Shown here one piece after another: positions 22,900 to 35,234 of a DNA stretch of 64,000 nt. Both the position numbers and the translations under genes were made by a program. The stretch lies in contig NC_044568.1 of NCBI RefSeq assembly GCF_007565055.1, positions 39,025,156 to 39,089,155 on the forward strand. The letters run 5' to 3'. How positions within the stretch are numbered: the first letter of the stretch is position 1; each line of letters begins with the position of its first letter. The notes under the pieces are model-generated. The model had not been told where the DNA came from and made no database searches. It saw only the letters and a program-made list of their open reading frames with translations. This DNA is from Rhinopithecus roxellana (taxonomy: Eukaryota > Chordata > Mammalia > Primates > Cercopithecidae).

Positions 22900-24420
22900 A
22901 AGGGGAGACTGACTGCTATCGCTATCACATCTCCCTGATCAATATTCTAAATTTTTCAAGATGACATACAGAAAAATAAAAATAAAAAATATTAACATTG
23001 ATAGGATTATCTTTTAATTACTCATTTCATAAGTATTATTTTAAAATCAGACTCTTACTGGATTCTAATTATTTATTCAATTATCGTCTCTCTACAAATT
23101 ACCTTTTGAAATTTTTTTGCCGTAAATTCTATCATGCCTTATTCACAGTAAGTGGTGAAAAATTTACGTCAAGTAGGACTACTTTTGAAATTTCTTCTTT
23201 AAATACATGTAGTGACAACTAGGGGATTTGAGTTCATATAATGGCTCAAAGGCAAAGAAATTTGAAATTTCTTCAAGGATGCAAAAACTGAAATAATCTA
23301 ACTTATAATTAAATATGAATAGATCCTTGTCTAGACCAAAACACCACAATAATCTTAACATATATTTGTAATACACAAACCATGAAATGCTTAAAGGAAA
23401 CAAATGCATTTTGAAATTTTCAAAGTCAAACTTTATACCCTTATTTTCACAAATTCTAGGTTCTAAAACTTAATTTTCTTCCTATATTTCAGCCTATAAA
23501 CTCCCACATGTGGTCCTGATGGTGTTGTTCCCGACATTGCTGATTATTCCATTGGTAACTGGGTAAGAGCAAAATGCTAAATATGACATTAACTGTTCCT
23601 AGGAATTTAGTAGAAACAATGGTGCTCAAGCCAAATCTTAAGATTTATGTTCCTGTCTTTTGAGGAATGAACTACAAAATGCTCACATCAAGAACAAAAA
23701 GTCATAATTATTACAGCTATCATTTGTTAAGCCTTAATTATATACCAAATAATGTTACAAATTCTTCACATTTTCCAATTTAATATTTTTCCTTCCTTCT
23801 TTTCATCGTTCTTCTTTCTTTTTTCCTTCTTTTCTGTCTTTCTTTTTTTCTGAAACATGAACCTCAGACTATTAATCTAGAGGTCAATAAGAGCTCTCAT
23901 GAAATTTACATTCTTTTATAAAGAGTGGGATATGACAGCGAATAGTAATCAGTACGCATATAATTAAGATGATTTCAGATAGTGAAAAGGACTTTTAAAT
24001 CAATACAAGTTGGAAATGTGAAATTTGCTAGCAGTCATCTATTTGTGAAGGTGTATATAAGGGTGGGATGGTTCTTCATATAGGCTTGCCAAAGAATGTC
24101 TTTCTGAGAGCAAATTATCCGAAGTGCATCCTATATCTGGCAAAGAATACAGGCATCTGGAGAAAGATATTTTTAGTAAGAAGGAAGAGCAAATGAGAAG
24201 CTTCAAGGTGAGAATGAGCCTGACATGTTGAGGGGGAACAAGACCTAACAAGATCCATACGTTGGGAGCAATAGTTAGGAACGTGCTGTAGAGTTTTGAT
24301 GACCCTAGAACAACGTTTACATATTACTTCCAAACTGATATGTAAATCTTTTAAATCAAAAATACTATGGTTACTTCTGCACTTATTAATATTTATTGTT
24401 AGAACATTCCTAATACTTTT
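22900..24420. other. Mostly unique DNA with a CT-rich tract
   Basis: Includes a pyrimidine-rich low-complexity tract at about 23786-23852 and a possible MIR remnant near 23725-23780. The exon-like segment at 23493-23562 is listed separately. Confidence 0.4.
23493..23562 (+). other. Candidate 70-nt exon, hydrophobic reading frame
   Basis: A strong 3' splice site (pyrimidine-rich TTTTCTTCCTATATTTCAG, AG at 23491-23492) and a near-consensus 5' site (TGG|GTAAGA, GT at 23563-23564) bracket 70 bases. Only one frame is open: two bases, 22 codons, two bases. It reads through VVLMVLFPTLLIIPLVTG, which would suit a membrane segment or signal anchor. I do not recognise the protein. T-rich DNA readily encodes hydrophobic residues, and a 22-codon open frame is not rare by chance, so this is a hypothesis. 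Confidence 0.22.
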
Positions 24421-24714
24421 TTTTTTTTTTTTTTGAGACAGAGTCTCGCTCTGTCGCTCAGGCTGGAGTGCAGTGGCGCCATCTTAGCTCACTCCAACCT
24501 CCGCCTCCCAGGTTCATGCCATTCTCCTGCCTCAGCCTCCCGAGTAGCTAGGACTACAGGCGCCCGCCACCACGCCGGGGTAATTTTTTGTATTTTTAGT
24601 AGAGATGGGGTTTCACCGTGTTAGCCATGATGGTCTGGATCTCCTGACCTCGTAATTCGCCCGCCTCGGCCTCCCAAAGTGCTGGGATGACAGGCATGAG
24701 TCACCGCGCCCGGC
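24421..24714 (-). mobile_element. Alu SINE, full length, minus strand
   Basis: T-run, GAGACAGAGTCTCGCTCTGT and CCGCGCCCGGC mark the two ends. CCTAATACTTTT occurs on both sides (24409-24420 and 24715-24726). Retained CpGs suggest a fairly young copy. The open frame at 24433-24624 is Alu-derived. Confidence 0.95.
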
Positions 24715-24734
24715 CCTAATACTTTTTAATTTAT

Positions 24735-24905
24735 AAAACTCATTCATAAATGTTATCTCATTGGTCTTCACAACAGACTTGTAAAAATCTCTGCTGTGTA
24801 AATAAGAAAATTGAGTTTGAAGGACTAACCAAAAGTTTAGATGCTACTAAAGTTTAAACCAAGCACAAGAACCCAGGGTTTTGAACTTCATATGTTCTTT
24901 CCTTT
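24735..24905 (+). mobile_element. MIR SINE fragment
   Basis: ATCTCATTGGTCTTCACAAC, AATAAGAAAATTGAGTTTG and AGAACCCAGGGTTTTGAACT follow the 3' half of MIR. Confidence 0.65.
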
Positions 24906-27900
24906 GCACAAATCCGCTTTTACTTTGAGTTCCAACTCAAAATATGAAGGATATGAAAACATTTGTTCACGATTGATTTAAAGCTCAAAGGGAATAAGAT
25001 ACAACAATCTATCAGTTTCACAAATATGAATATGCTTGTAACATTGATTCAAAACCAGATGATCAATATCTAGAAAATTCTTATCTCCACAGATTGCACA
25101 ACGAGTATAAATTATGGGTAAAAACTACTTTTGGGATAAAATATTGTAGGAGTCTTTCTTTTGCACATATTGTAATTCAAAAAAGATGCCAGATTGTTTG
25201 GAACTTCAAGTATTGATGTTTTAATGAGTAGACTATTTTCTCTAGTGGAGCACATCCAATTAAATTTAGCATTCAGTCATTTGCTAAAGGGACAGTCTGC
25301 AGCTTCTAATTGATTCCACTTCTTCTTTACTTTCCCCCTCATTCCCACATGCCAGTTTGATGACTTGTTTGTTTTTCTAGGAAGCACTGAATGTCTTCTG
25401 GAGATACCTATTCATAGAAGAGAAGTCAAGGATCTCCCATATTTAATATTTATCTTTTTGTTTTCTCAAATCTGCCTAGACTTTCCTTTTTATTTACCGT
25501 TATTCAGGTTTTAAAAATTTGAATTCCAGCTTTAATTTCATTCTTCATTCACTCATTTGGTCATTAATTCATCAAATACTTATTGAGTGCCTACAAGACA
25601 TTGCATTAGGAGTTAATGAACACCAGTGAATGACGCAAAAGTCTCCATCTTCCTGGAACTTTTATATATAGAGGTAAATTCTATGAGGTAAAAACCAGGG
25701 AATTATACAAAAGGGGCAGGAGGGGCATGATTATGGATATGGTGGTTATAAGGGCATCTATAGGGCAGTAACATTTGCACATGTCGGTAGCATTCCCACA
25801 AAGGGAAGCAAGATGGATAAAGATGTTGAGAAATAATATTCCAAGTAGGTATTTCAGGAAATGTAAATTGCTGTGGCACAAATGAACTGAGTATATCACA
25901 GCAATGACAAGAACACCAGTGTTTCTGGATAGTAATAGGCCAATGAGAGCAAGGTTGAGATTATGATCGGGGAGGTAAAGAGATGGTGGAGATAGGCAGG
26001 CTACAGGCCAAGGTCTAGAAACTGGTTTTAGACTTAAAAATTATGTGGCCTGATAAAACCTTTATGCCACCTTTCTAAACTGAAGAAGTAAGAGCAGCGA
26101 GGGAACTCTGAAGTTTCAAATCCCGAAGGTGTAATCTGATAAGCCTGCATAGATGAGGCATAAATAAAGTTTAGTCAAATGGCTCCTTGATGAAAGATTC
26201 TTTTTCAAAATGTCTTTCGTCAGTTCCTTGGAAACCACAGACCACCTCAGAAAGCTATTAAACAGAATCTACACCGAAATTTTCACACCTCTGTAATCCA
26301 ACCATTCACAATAAATTCCTTATCTAACAATGTCAGAGGTTAGAATAAAAACAAATCATACAATAACAATAAATATACTTGTTATTCATTCTCTTTCTGC
26401 TTTTTATTCAGTTTTGCTTGTTTTTTATCAAAATTTATATACATGGGTTTGGAGTGTCTTTTAAGTATATTTACCTCAGCCAAGTTAATTCTCTTCAAGT
26501 CTAAAAATGAAGAGAAAAATTATATGCATTGGAAGGTGTGGGCGTGCTAAGTGAGGCAGACTCTCTCCAAAACTCCAGGTGGGACACAAAAAAGCAAATT
26601 TCATAGACCGTACCACTTCCGGAGTCTGACGTGTTTTGAAAGCGCCCCACAAAGCAGTTTAATACAATCCATCAGTGGCATAATTACAGCACAATCTACA
26701 GCACAATAAAATAAACCTATAAACCTTAATCCATTTCCATACAAATATCCTTACTAATGAAATCAGGAATGATGAATAAGAACTATGTACAATGGCAGGC
26801 TCTGCTCAAAAAAGGCTTCAGTTCTCCACAAGTTCTCCACAGGTCTCTCAAATATTATGCCATTTATGCAATTACAATCAGCTACTATTCTTAGGGGTTA
26901 AAGGCCTCTGCAAAATAAATGGAGATACTGCTTCAGAAAAGACTGCTCAATCAATCTAGAAATGTTTCTGCTTGTTCGTGAGGACGACATGCTCTAATCT
27001 GTATAGCAGACAGCAGAGTTTCATTAAAAATCATGATTTCACAGCTCATTACATGATTGTCACATGAATACATCTTGCCCCAATCTTGATGGGCTGAGCT
27101 TTGTATTTCTTCTGGGTAGTAACCGCTACATCCTACTAGAAAAGGGAAGCAGAACCAGCCTCTGGTGGTAGTTTTGAGAAGAGTGATTGGAAATATTGTA
27201 AATCATTTAAATCTTCTGATCAAAATGGTCTCCCTTCAGGAAATAATAGCATCTAAAGGCAGGACCAAGAGTGGTGGGTGAGTGGCTGCATAGAATAAGA
27301 GAAAAACCAATACAAATCATGAGGGCCCAGGTCTTAATTGACATTGAATCTGTCGTGAATATCACTTAAAATCAACACAAGTCTCCTTGAAAGGATGAGG
27401 ATTCCCGTCTCCACCCCCAATCAGGGTATAAACCCACATACACTAGCTTATAAGTAAAAATATTTCCCTTCATTTGAAGGTCAATATTCAATAAAAATGC
27501 CCACATATGTTTTCTAACATGGAGTGACTTCACATGGAAGGCATTTAGTTACGTATTTGGTAGTTGCCCAATTCCTGCTTAATTAGACAAGATTACACAG
27601 AGTGAGGACACCTGCAACAGGTCTGCTACAGGAAAACCCAGACAGTTTAGGAATGTCTGAGATTGCCTATAGCTGGGGAAACAGTATTAAAGAACAGTCT
27701 AACTATGAGGCAAGAGTTACAGAGAGAGAGAGTAATGATGTTTTGTTAAGTAGGAATGAACAAAGGCAGGATGGAGTGTAATACAAAAAAATGAAGGCAA
27801 GCAAGGCATTCAGACAGGAGACTGAATTTCCCTCTAGGTGCTACCTAGACTGACAGAGCCAGCTGCTGAAGGAGATAGTGTAGAATGTGTCCACAATCGG

Positions 27901-30300
27901 AACCTAATTTAAAACACAAAGCAAATTCCTGTTGCGAGGGTTGCGCTGACAGCATTCACTAAGTGTCCAAAGCAGGGCAAGAATATACATTTCCCATCCA
28001 AATGAAGCCAGAGCTGCTTCTCACACAGTCTGATGTGGCCTTGTCTTCCAGGGAAGATTTTTGGCCTCTGAGATTCTTGACAATGTAGCCTCTTCCTTGG
28101 ATTGCGAGAAATCTTGTCAGTAAGGTCATCCCCCACACCGTAGAATATTTCGGGAGTTCCAATAAGCCACTCATTTCTCAAGATCATTTACTGCCACTTT
28201 CTGCAAAATTCTTGTATCAAACTCACAAACCTATAGTAACTGCAGTGGGAGAAGCATACCCTAGATGTGGTACCCAGTATCTGTCAGCGCTGAAAGTTAT
28301 TTTGGAAGGTCTTATGCTTAAACTCTTAAAATCGGCATGGAAAATGTAAACTTGGCAAGATGGAAATGATGGTTTAAAATGTGGACATTTAGGATAAGAT
28401 AGAAACAGAAGGGAAGACCCACGCCCGTAAATGAAGGTCAAGGACTTAAGGTCTACCTTTGTGACATGTGGATTATTGTAGGCATTTTGATAATCTCTCT
28501 TTATCTTTAATAATTGCTTGGATACCTGAAAGACAATCTTGCTGTGTAATATCCATAATTTCAAGGACATTCTCTCCCATCTTACTTATCTACATAGAAC
28601 TCAACCTCTCCTTTAAAATTCAGGCGTTAGTGCTTTCCTTCCCCCTTGACTTTCATGGGATGGGATGTGAATCATGCTTTTAGCGTGGGTTCGTTTTTTA
28701 CAATGTGTACATCTCAGATACTCATATACGTTGGTGACTTTGCCAAACAAATTGCTTGTTAGCCTGACTTCTATCTTCCTTATTTTCGTCCGCTCAGCAA
28801 TTAGCATTGTTCTTGGAAGGTAGAGAATTCTAAGGAAATTTGTTAAATGTACTTCAAATTGGACCACCTAATGCACACACTCATCACTTTTTAAATCCCA
28901 TTTCTGATAGTCACAAGATTGCAAACACCAAATTGCTTTTTTGATCAATGAGGGAGGCTCTGCTTCCTTCAGCAAATTTGTAACCCAATAATCCTGACCA
29001 TTCACAGTTGGAGAGCATTCTACCACTTGTGATTCTTTCTGTCTCTAACTCATGCTCCCTGGGCGCATTCCCTGCCAACCTCACCTTAGTCTTCTCTTTA
29101 TTCTCTTTCCCCTACAAAGGTCTCGGCAAGTAAGGGTGTTAAGACTGTCATGAAAAATAAAGTATTGTACCACATTCTCAAGGATTTTCTATTACTAGGA
29201 TATAATAGAGCTGTTCTGTCTCCATCATGAAAGGTTGTTTTCTTTTAAGGATGTTTTCACAAAATTTAATTCAATTATTAACTTTTCAGTTTAAAAATAT
29301 ACTAAGTAAGGCCAACAAAGGTGTTACATAAATCGAACAATTTATGTACTAAGTAAGGCCAACAAAGGTCTTACGTACATAGGATAACACTGATAATAAT
29401 ACTGATGCTAGTATAAATTTAAGCTTGTGAAATTATTCAATTCAAGGGCAAAACCAAAACAAGAACAAAGGTGGCCCAGTTGGTAAGAAAGACAGACTAG
29501 GTAAGTTTTCCATTTCTCTAGGACCAGAGGCTCAAGATTTGCCTAGGAATACATTTTGTTATTAAGTTATAGTATTACTTGGATTGCATTTCTATAGACA
29601 CATTATGTGGCTATATTTCTATACAGAACCTTTCATTTAAACTCTGAAGTCATACAAGTCCTAATGTCATTGAGGGATCACCTATGCTATAAGGATTCCA
29701 GACAGACACTTCTGTGACCATCCCTAAAATAAGGAGGTTGGCCTGATACCATCTAGTGTTTTCTAACCCTAGCATTTTACAGTTCTCCACTATGGCACTT
29801 AGCGTACTTACTTGAGATAATAAAGAGTATTGTAATCAGCATCACCAGAAAGTTTTAATTATTATAACAGTGCCACCAGGAGTGTCTCTTATCTGTATTA
29901 TTTTAATTCTTACATGAAGATCTGTGTTTTTTCTATAAGTGGTATATTTTCCTTTATGGATGGATAAATATTACAAATAATGACCAATAACTTCAGAAGG
30001 CAACCATTAAAGGCACTTCCAAACAGGATTCTGCACTTAGAATTCCATCACAGAAGCTATATTTATGGTTCCTGCATAATAAGGTAATACAAAGCAGCCT
30101 ACAACAATTTATGTCCTGGCATCTCTGCCACCATACCCTTCCTAAGGAGCAGAGCTATCAGAAAGTAAGAATATCATATTTCCACAAAAATATTCATTAC
30201 ACATTGCAGCTTTATGCCCCAAATTCTCCTCTGTTTAAGTATGTGATTATCAAATTGAGTAATTCACATGTTACTATAGATTATTTGGGTAAATATATTA
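24906..30300. other. Alu-free 5.4-kb stretch, largely unrecognised
   Basis: No Alu, L1 or LTR is recognised between 24906 and 30300. An old dispersed-repeat remnant beginning CATCAAATACTTATTGAGTG lies at about 25555-25690. A 28-bp direct duplication lies at 29300-29374. Minus-strand open frames at 25681-25899, 27909-28187, 28223-28570 and 28613-28867 have no family signature or shared splice pattern. The absence of young insertions could reflect constraint or chance. Confidence 0.4.
29300..29374. repeat. 28-bp direct duplication, period 47
   Basis: TACTAAGTAAGGCCAACAAA plus eight more bases occurs at 29300-29327 and again at 29347-29374 with one mismatch (GGTGTTAC versus GGTCTTAC). Confidence 0.9.
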
Positions 30301-30450
30301 TTTATTCTAAGTATATAAATTCTAAGTAAAATGTATATATTATATAAATATGTAGAATACATATAAATATATACAAATAAATATATAGAATATATATAAA
30401 TTCTAAGTATATAAAGTATATATATTCTAAGTATATAAAGGATTTCCTCA
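30301..30450. repeat. AT-rich minisatellite-like tract
   Basis: ATTCTAAGTATATAAA occurs exactly at 30304-30319, 30400-30415 and 30424-30439, with further partial copies and TATATA runs between. The antisense open frame at 30264-30476 (Tyr/Ile-rich) is an artefact. Confidence 0.85.
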
Positions 30451-30668
30451 ACACACAGCCAAAGTGGATTTAACATATTCTCACTATAAATTCATGATCA
30501 CATACACAGTCACTCACACATTTAAAAGATATGAATTGAGCACTGACTATAGGCCTGGCAGGGTAATAAGCTTAGCAGATACATCAGAAATCATAATACT
30601 GTATCTTTGATCAAGGGACATACAAGATATAAGGCAAACTTAATTGATATTTTTCATTAAAGATACAT

Positions 30669-30686
30669 TGTATGTGTGTGTGTGTG
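30669..30686. repeat. Short (TG)n tract
   Basis: TGTATGTGTGTGTGTGTG is a short dinucleotide run, followed by a GCATGCATG stretch. Confidence 0.85.
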
Positions 30687-30810
30687 CACTCACATGCATG
30701 CATGTACATGTGTTTCTGAGGGTGCATCACTGTTGTGTAATGACAGAGTGAAAGGTTTTGCTGTCATATGACTTGATGTTTAATCCATAACACCACTTTT
30801 AGCTAAATGT

Positions 30811-31102
30811 CTTTTTCTTTTCTTTTTCTTTTTCTTTTTCTTTTTTTTTTGAGACAGGATCTCACTTTGTCACCCATGATGCCGAGCTGTGGTGCAATCT
30901 TGGCTCACTGCAGCCTCCGCCTCCCAGGATTAAGCAATTCTCCCACAGGCGCCCACCACCAGCCCAGCTAATTTTAGTATTTTTTTGTAGAAATAGGGTT
31001 TCACCATGTTGCCCAGGCTAGTCTGGAACTGCTGAGTTCAGGTGATCCACTGCTTTGGGCTCCCAAAGTGCTGGGACTACAATCATGTGCCAGCATGCCT
31101 GA
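30811..31102 (-). mobile_element. Alu SINE, diverged, minus strand
   Basis: A (CTTTT)n-rich tail leads to GAGACAGGATCTCACTTTGT and to CAGCATGCCTGA. The left arm carries a deletion (no CTCAGCCTCC block). Many substitutions suggest an older Alu. Confidence 0.9.
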
Positions 31103-31120
31103 CTTAAATGCCCTTTTCTT

Positions 31121-31524
31121 TTTTCTTTTTTTGAGATGGTCTCACTCTGTCCCCCAGGCTGGTGTGCAGCAGCTCATGGCAACCCCGCCTCCTGGGTTCA
31201 AGTGATTCTCCTGCCTCAGCCTCCCCGGTAGCTGGGATTACAGATGCATGCCACCACATCTGGCCAATTGTTGTATTTTTTTTTTTTTTTTTTTTTGAGA
31301 CGGAGTCTCGCTCTGTCGCCCAGACTGGGGTGCAGTGGCCAGATCTCAGCTCACTGCAAGCTCCGCCTCCCGGGTTCATGCCATTCTCCTGCCTCGGCCT
31401 TTTTAGTAGAGATGGGGTTTCACCATGTTGGCCAGGCTGGTCTTGAACTCTTGACCTCAAGTGATCCTCCCACCTCGGCCTCCCAAAATGGTGGGATTAC
31501 AGGCGTGAGTCACCACATCTGGCC
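31121..31524 (-). mobile_element. Alu SINE carrying a second, nested Alu
   Basis: The outer Alu starts GAGATGGTCTCACTCTGTCC and resumes after the inner element with AGTAGAGATGGGGTTTCACC, ending ACATCTGGCC. Open frames on both strands at 31104-31534 are Alu readings. Confidence 0.9.
31276..31399 (-). mobile_element. Nested 5'-truncated young Alu
   Basis: A T-run of about 21 bases, GAGACGGAGTCTCGCTCTGT and GTGCAGTGGCCAGATCTCAG, then CCGCCTCCCGGGTTCATGCC, is a right arm of AluYR type. It sits exactly in the poly-T linker of the outer Alu, a typical L1-endonuclease target. Confidence 0.85.
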
Positions 31525-31529
31525 TTTTT

Positions 31530-33650
31530 CTTAAGTAATCAACATTTGGAGTCTATACTACAAACAGAATATAAAGATGGCTAAATGGGATGGTTTTACC
31601 TGTAAAACATTTTTACATAATACTTGAGACATCACTATACCTAGGATGCAAACAAAACATTTTTTATTTAGTAATATTCCCAACGTGTATACATTTTCAT
31701 TTTACCATCTTTTCTCAGTCTTTATAAAGTTCACATTTCAGCTTTAATGTGTTATCTATTCACAACTTATTGTTTGCCTCATGGGCAGAAATGACATTCT
31801 TGTTATTGATCAGCTAGGGTCACTAAAAACAGTTCCTTAAGCCATATCGAAGTGCTGTTTATCCATCTAGGGAGCTTTATAGCAATTGCCTAAACACTGA
31901 AAAAAATATATGACTGACTAATGACAGTTAGAATGCCAGCTGCCCATTTCTCACTACGAAACAGGCAGAATGCAGGATATCCAGGAAACTAACTCAAACA
32001 ACACAAAGACTAAAACTTGTCATACTCAGCAGTTTACAGTCTTTTTAACGAGACTGCTAATGCCTTTACTCAAGAGAAGACAACTTTTGATGAGGGCAAC
32101 CTAAAATCTATTTAAAATCAATAACATCTGTGACTTTACTCTTTGAATATGAAGTTTGTAAATGTAGAACAATTGCTGAAAGTTATATCAATTACACACG
32201 AATACAGAGAAGATGATACACTGAATCTACCCCCTCCCCAATCCCTGAAACAACTCACTTGAGCATGAAAGTCAATTTACATTTTTTCTATTCTAGAAAC
32301 AGAATTTTCATTTTGTGTCATATTCATAAAAAAACTCATATATAACTCAGCAGGGTACTCACATGTGCTTAGAAACAATATTAGGTATGGGAATTACCTT
32401 TTGTATCATAAAGACAAAATTACTCACTGAGAAATAAGATTTTAAAGGATCTTCAGGAAGCAAAGGAGGAAAAAAAAATGATAGAGAATTTCATCCGAGA
32501 CTGGAACAGTTGTACTGCTCATCCGCAGGCTTCTCATCCCTCCTGTATCAATTTTACATCTCTACTTAGATTCTCTTCTCTCCTAGGAGCACGAGAAACT
32601 GTTAGATTTTAATGAAGACATGTTGCAGAGGGAGCAGTGGGGTTACAAATACGAGTTCGAATCCTGCAAAGTGTTTCTCAGGAACAAAGGCATGGAAGAT
32701 TTGGTTTAAAGGGATTATGAATGCAGGTGCAATTAAAGCAAAGCAAATTTATTTAATATAGTACTGTAAGCATGTACTGTTATTATAAAATCTTCAAAAT
32801 TATATTCTACTGATTGTGTAATATTTTATCAAGTAAAAATGCCATAGGCTACTTAACTAGTTCTTAATTAAAGACATTTATGTTTTTTCTTTTCTATTTT
32901 TTACTGTAGGGAAACATGCTGCAATAAAACTTGTACTTAATTGCTTCCTCTTTTCCCATACCCTTTCTGTATTCGAATACTTTTCTTGGTTTATGTTCAC
33001 ATAAGTATATTTATTAGGTCAATATTTGTTAATATTTTAAGCTCTTATTTATATTGCCAAGTTGGTTACCAAATGAATTTTTTAAATGTAGCTCTGTAAA
33101 TGAGTGGTTATTTCACTATATTTTTGCAAGCAATGTCTATAAGATTATAATTTTATTGTAACATGACTGGTATTCACAGGTGGTGATATGGTGAAATGGA
33201 CCCAAAGGTTACAATTTTTCAATGACCCACTCATTTCTACTGAAATGTTGGTGAAATGTGGTCACAGTGGAGAAAAATCTTGTATGAGCTTCCAGCAAAT
33301 TTCTGGGGCTTATTTTTTTTTCATTATAATTTAAGATTGAGGTAGATAATAAGGTCAAATGTCTAAAAGATCACTTGATCATTTGACTGTCTTTGCCTTT
33401 TTAACCTGTTTTCTAGTCCAAGGAAGTATTATCAAAAGATTATTAGGAACTGAATACAATGTGGGAAGCATCTCTGAGTTTGTCAGGGCTGGTTTAAAAT
33501 ATGTGTAGACTTAATTCAGAAAGAAACCTGAAAATCACTTTTATGTGAAGTTGTTATATGCCTACGCAGTGTTGTCTTTCACATATTCCCTAAAGAGTTA
33601 TCAGATACAGACATGTTATTAGTGACAGCATGTGTCAATTCATGATAATA
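31530..33650. other. No recognised element over 2.1 kb
   Basis: Mostly unique-looking DNA. GAGTTCGAATCCTGC near 32657 resembles a tRNA or MIR B box, but no cloverleaf or A box is evident, so at best it is a MIR remnant. Confidence 0.45.
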
Positions 33651-33665
33651 AAATGCCTGCTTAAA

Positions 33666-34818
33666 AAATCACAAGCAGTCCTATATACCAACAATAGACA
33701 AGCAGAGAGGCAAAACATGAATGAACCCTGATTTACAGTTGCTACAAAGAGAATAAAATACATAGGAATACAGCTAACAAGAGAAGTGAAGGACCCCTTC
33801 AAAGAAAACTGCAAACCCCTGCTCAAGGAAACCAGAGAGGAAACAAACAAATGGAAAAAAAAAAAATCATGCTCATGGATAGGAAGAATCAATATTGTGA
33901 AAATGGTCATACTGCCCAAAGTAATTTATAGATTCAATGCTATTTCCATTAAATTACCATTGACATTCTTCACAGAATTAGAAAAAAACTATTTTAAAAT
34001 TCATATGGAACCACAAAAGAGCCCATATAGCAAATATAATCCTAAGCAAAAAGGACAAAGCTAGAGGCATCACACTACCTGACTCCAAACTATACTACAA
34101 GGCTACAGTAACCAAAACAGCATGGTATTGGTACAAAAACAGACACACAGACCATTGGAACAGAATAGGGAATTTAGAAATAAGACCACACATCTACAAC
34201 CATCTGATCTTTGAAAAACCTGACAAAAACAAGCAATAGGGAAAGGATTTCCTGTTAATAAATGATGCTGGGAGAACTGGCTAGGAATATGCAGAAAATT
34301 GAAGCTGGACCACTTCCTTACATCTTACACAAAAGTTAATTCAAGATGGATTAAAGAGTTAAATGTAAAACCCAAAACTATAAAAAACTCTAGAAGAAAA
34401 TCCAGATAGTACCATTCAGGACATAGGCATAGGCAAATATTTCATGATGAAAACATCAAAAGCAAATGCAACAAAAGCAAAAATTGATAACTGAGATCTA
34501 ACTAAAGAGCTTATGCTCAGTGAAAGAAACTATCATCAAAGTGAACAGACCACCTACAGAATGGGAGAAAATTTTTGCAATCTATCCATCTTACACAGGT
34601 GGTGTACCAGATACCAAATACCATTTCTGGTATTTCTGGTGGGGTCGGGGGAGGGAGGGCATCAGGACAAATAGCTAATGCATGCTGGACTTAATACCTA
34701 GGTGATGAGTTGATAGGTGCCGCAAACCACCATGGCACACGTTTACCTATGTAACAAACCTGCACATTCTGCAAATGTATCCTGCAACTTAAAATAAAAC
34801 ACAATAAAAATTAAATAC
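33666..34818 (+). mobile_element. L1 LINE, 5'-truncated and internally deleted
   Basis: The first part (33666-34610) is the C-terminal part of L1 ORF2, seen in codons for the region reading GRINIVKMVILPKVIYRFNA (frame from 33786). The sequence then jumps at about 34610-34645 to the L1 3' untranslated region and tail (GGGCATCAGGACAAATAGCT, GTTTACCTATGTAACAAACC). The rest of ORF2 and the first part of the 3' UTR are missing. Flanking AATGCCTGCTTAAA (33652-33665) and AATACCTGCTTAAA (34819-34832) form a 13-of-14 target duplication. Stops and the deletion make it dead. Confidence 0.92.
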
Positions 34819-34832
34819 AATACCTGCTTAAA

Positions 34833-35080
34833 CATAATATTACACATATACCCAAAGTCAGTATGGTTTAAACACAAGTCTTGATATTACACAAATCTCT
34901 ATACAAAATATGATTCGCTGCATATTGGCTTTCTAGTTTTGACTGAATCCTTTAATGTTCCCAAAACTATGTGTGAACATGTCTAGCACATAATAGTTGC
35001 ATAACAGTAAATGAGCAAAGCATGAGGAGTGGGACAGATGATTCAGCTGACATTTCTTATGGTTGTTTTTTATTTTTACG
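34833..35080. other. No recognised feature
   Basis: Short unique interval between the L1 and a partial Alu; the open frame at 34933-35145 is chance or Alu antisense. Confidence 0.4.
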
Positions 35081-35234
35081 TTTTTTAGAAACAGAGTTCT
35101 GCCCTGTTGCTCAGGCTGGAGTGCAGTGGTGCGATTACAGTTCACTGCAGCCTCGACCTCCTGGGCTCAAGTGATACTCCCTTCTTAGTCTCCCAAGTAG
35201 CTGGAACTACAGGCACATGCCACCACACCTGGCT
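35081..35234 (-). mobile_element. Partial old Alu, right arm only, minus strand
   Basis: AGAAACAGAGTTCTGCCCTG to CACCACACCTGGCTG covers only the right monomer, so the copy is 5'-truncated or monomeric. The open frame at 35107-35313 is Alu-derived. Confidence 0.85.

Noticed and set aside
32640..32690. GAGTTCGAATCCTGC as a tRNA B box
   Set aside because: No A box at the right spacing and no cloverleaf can be drawn; a MIR remnant is more likely.
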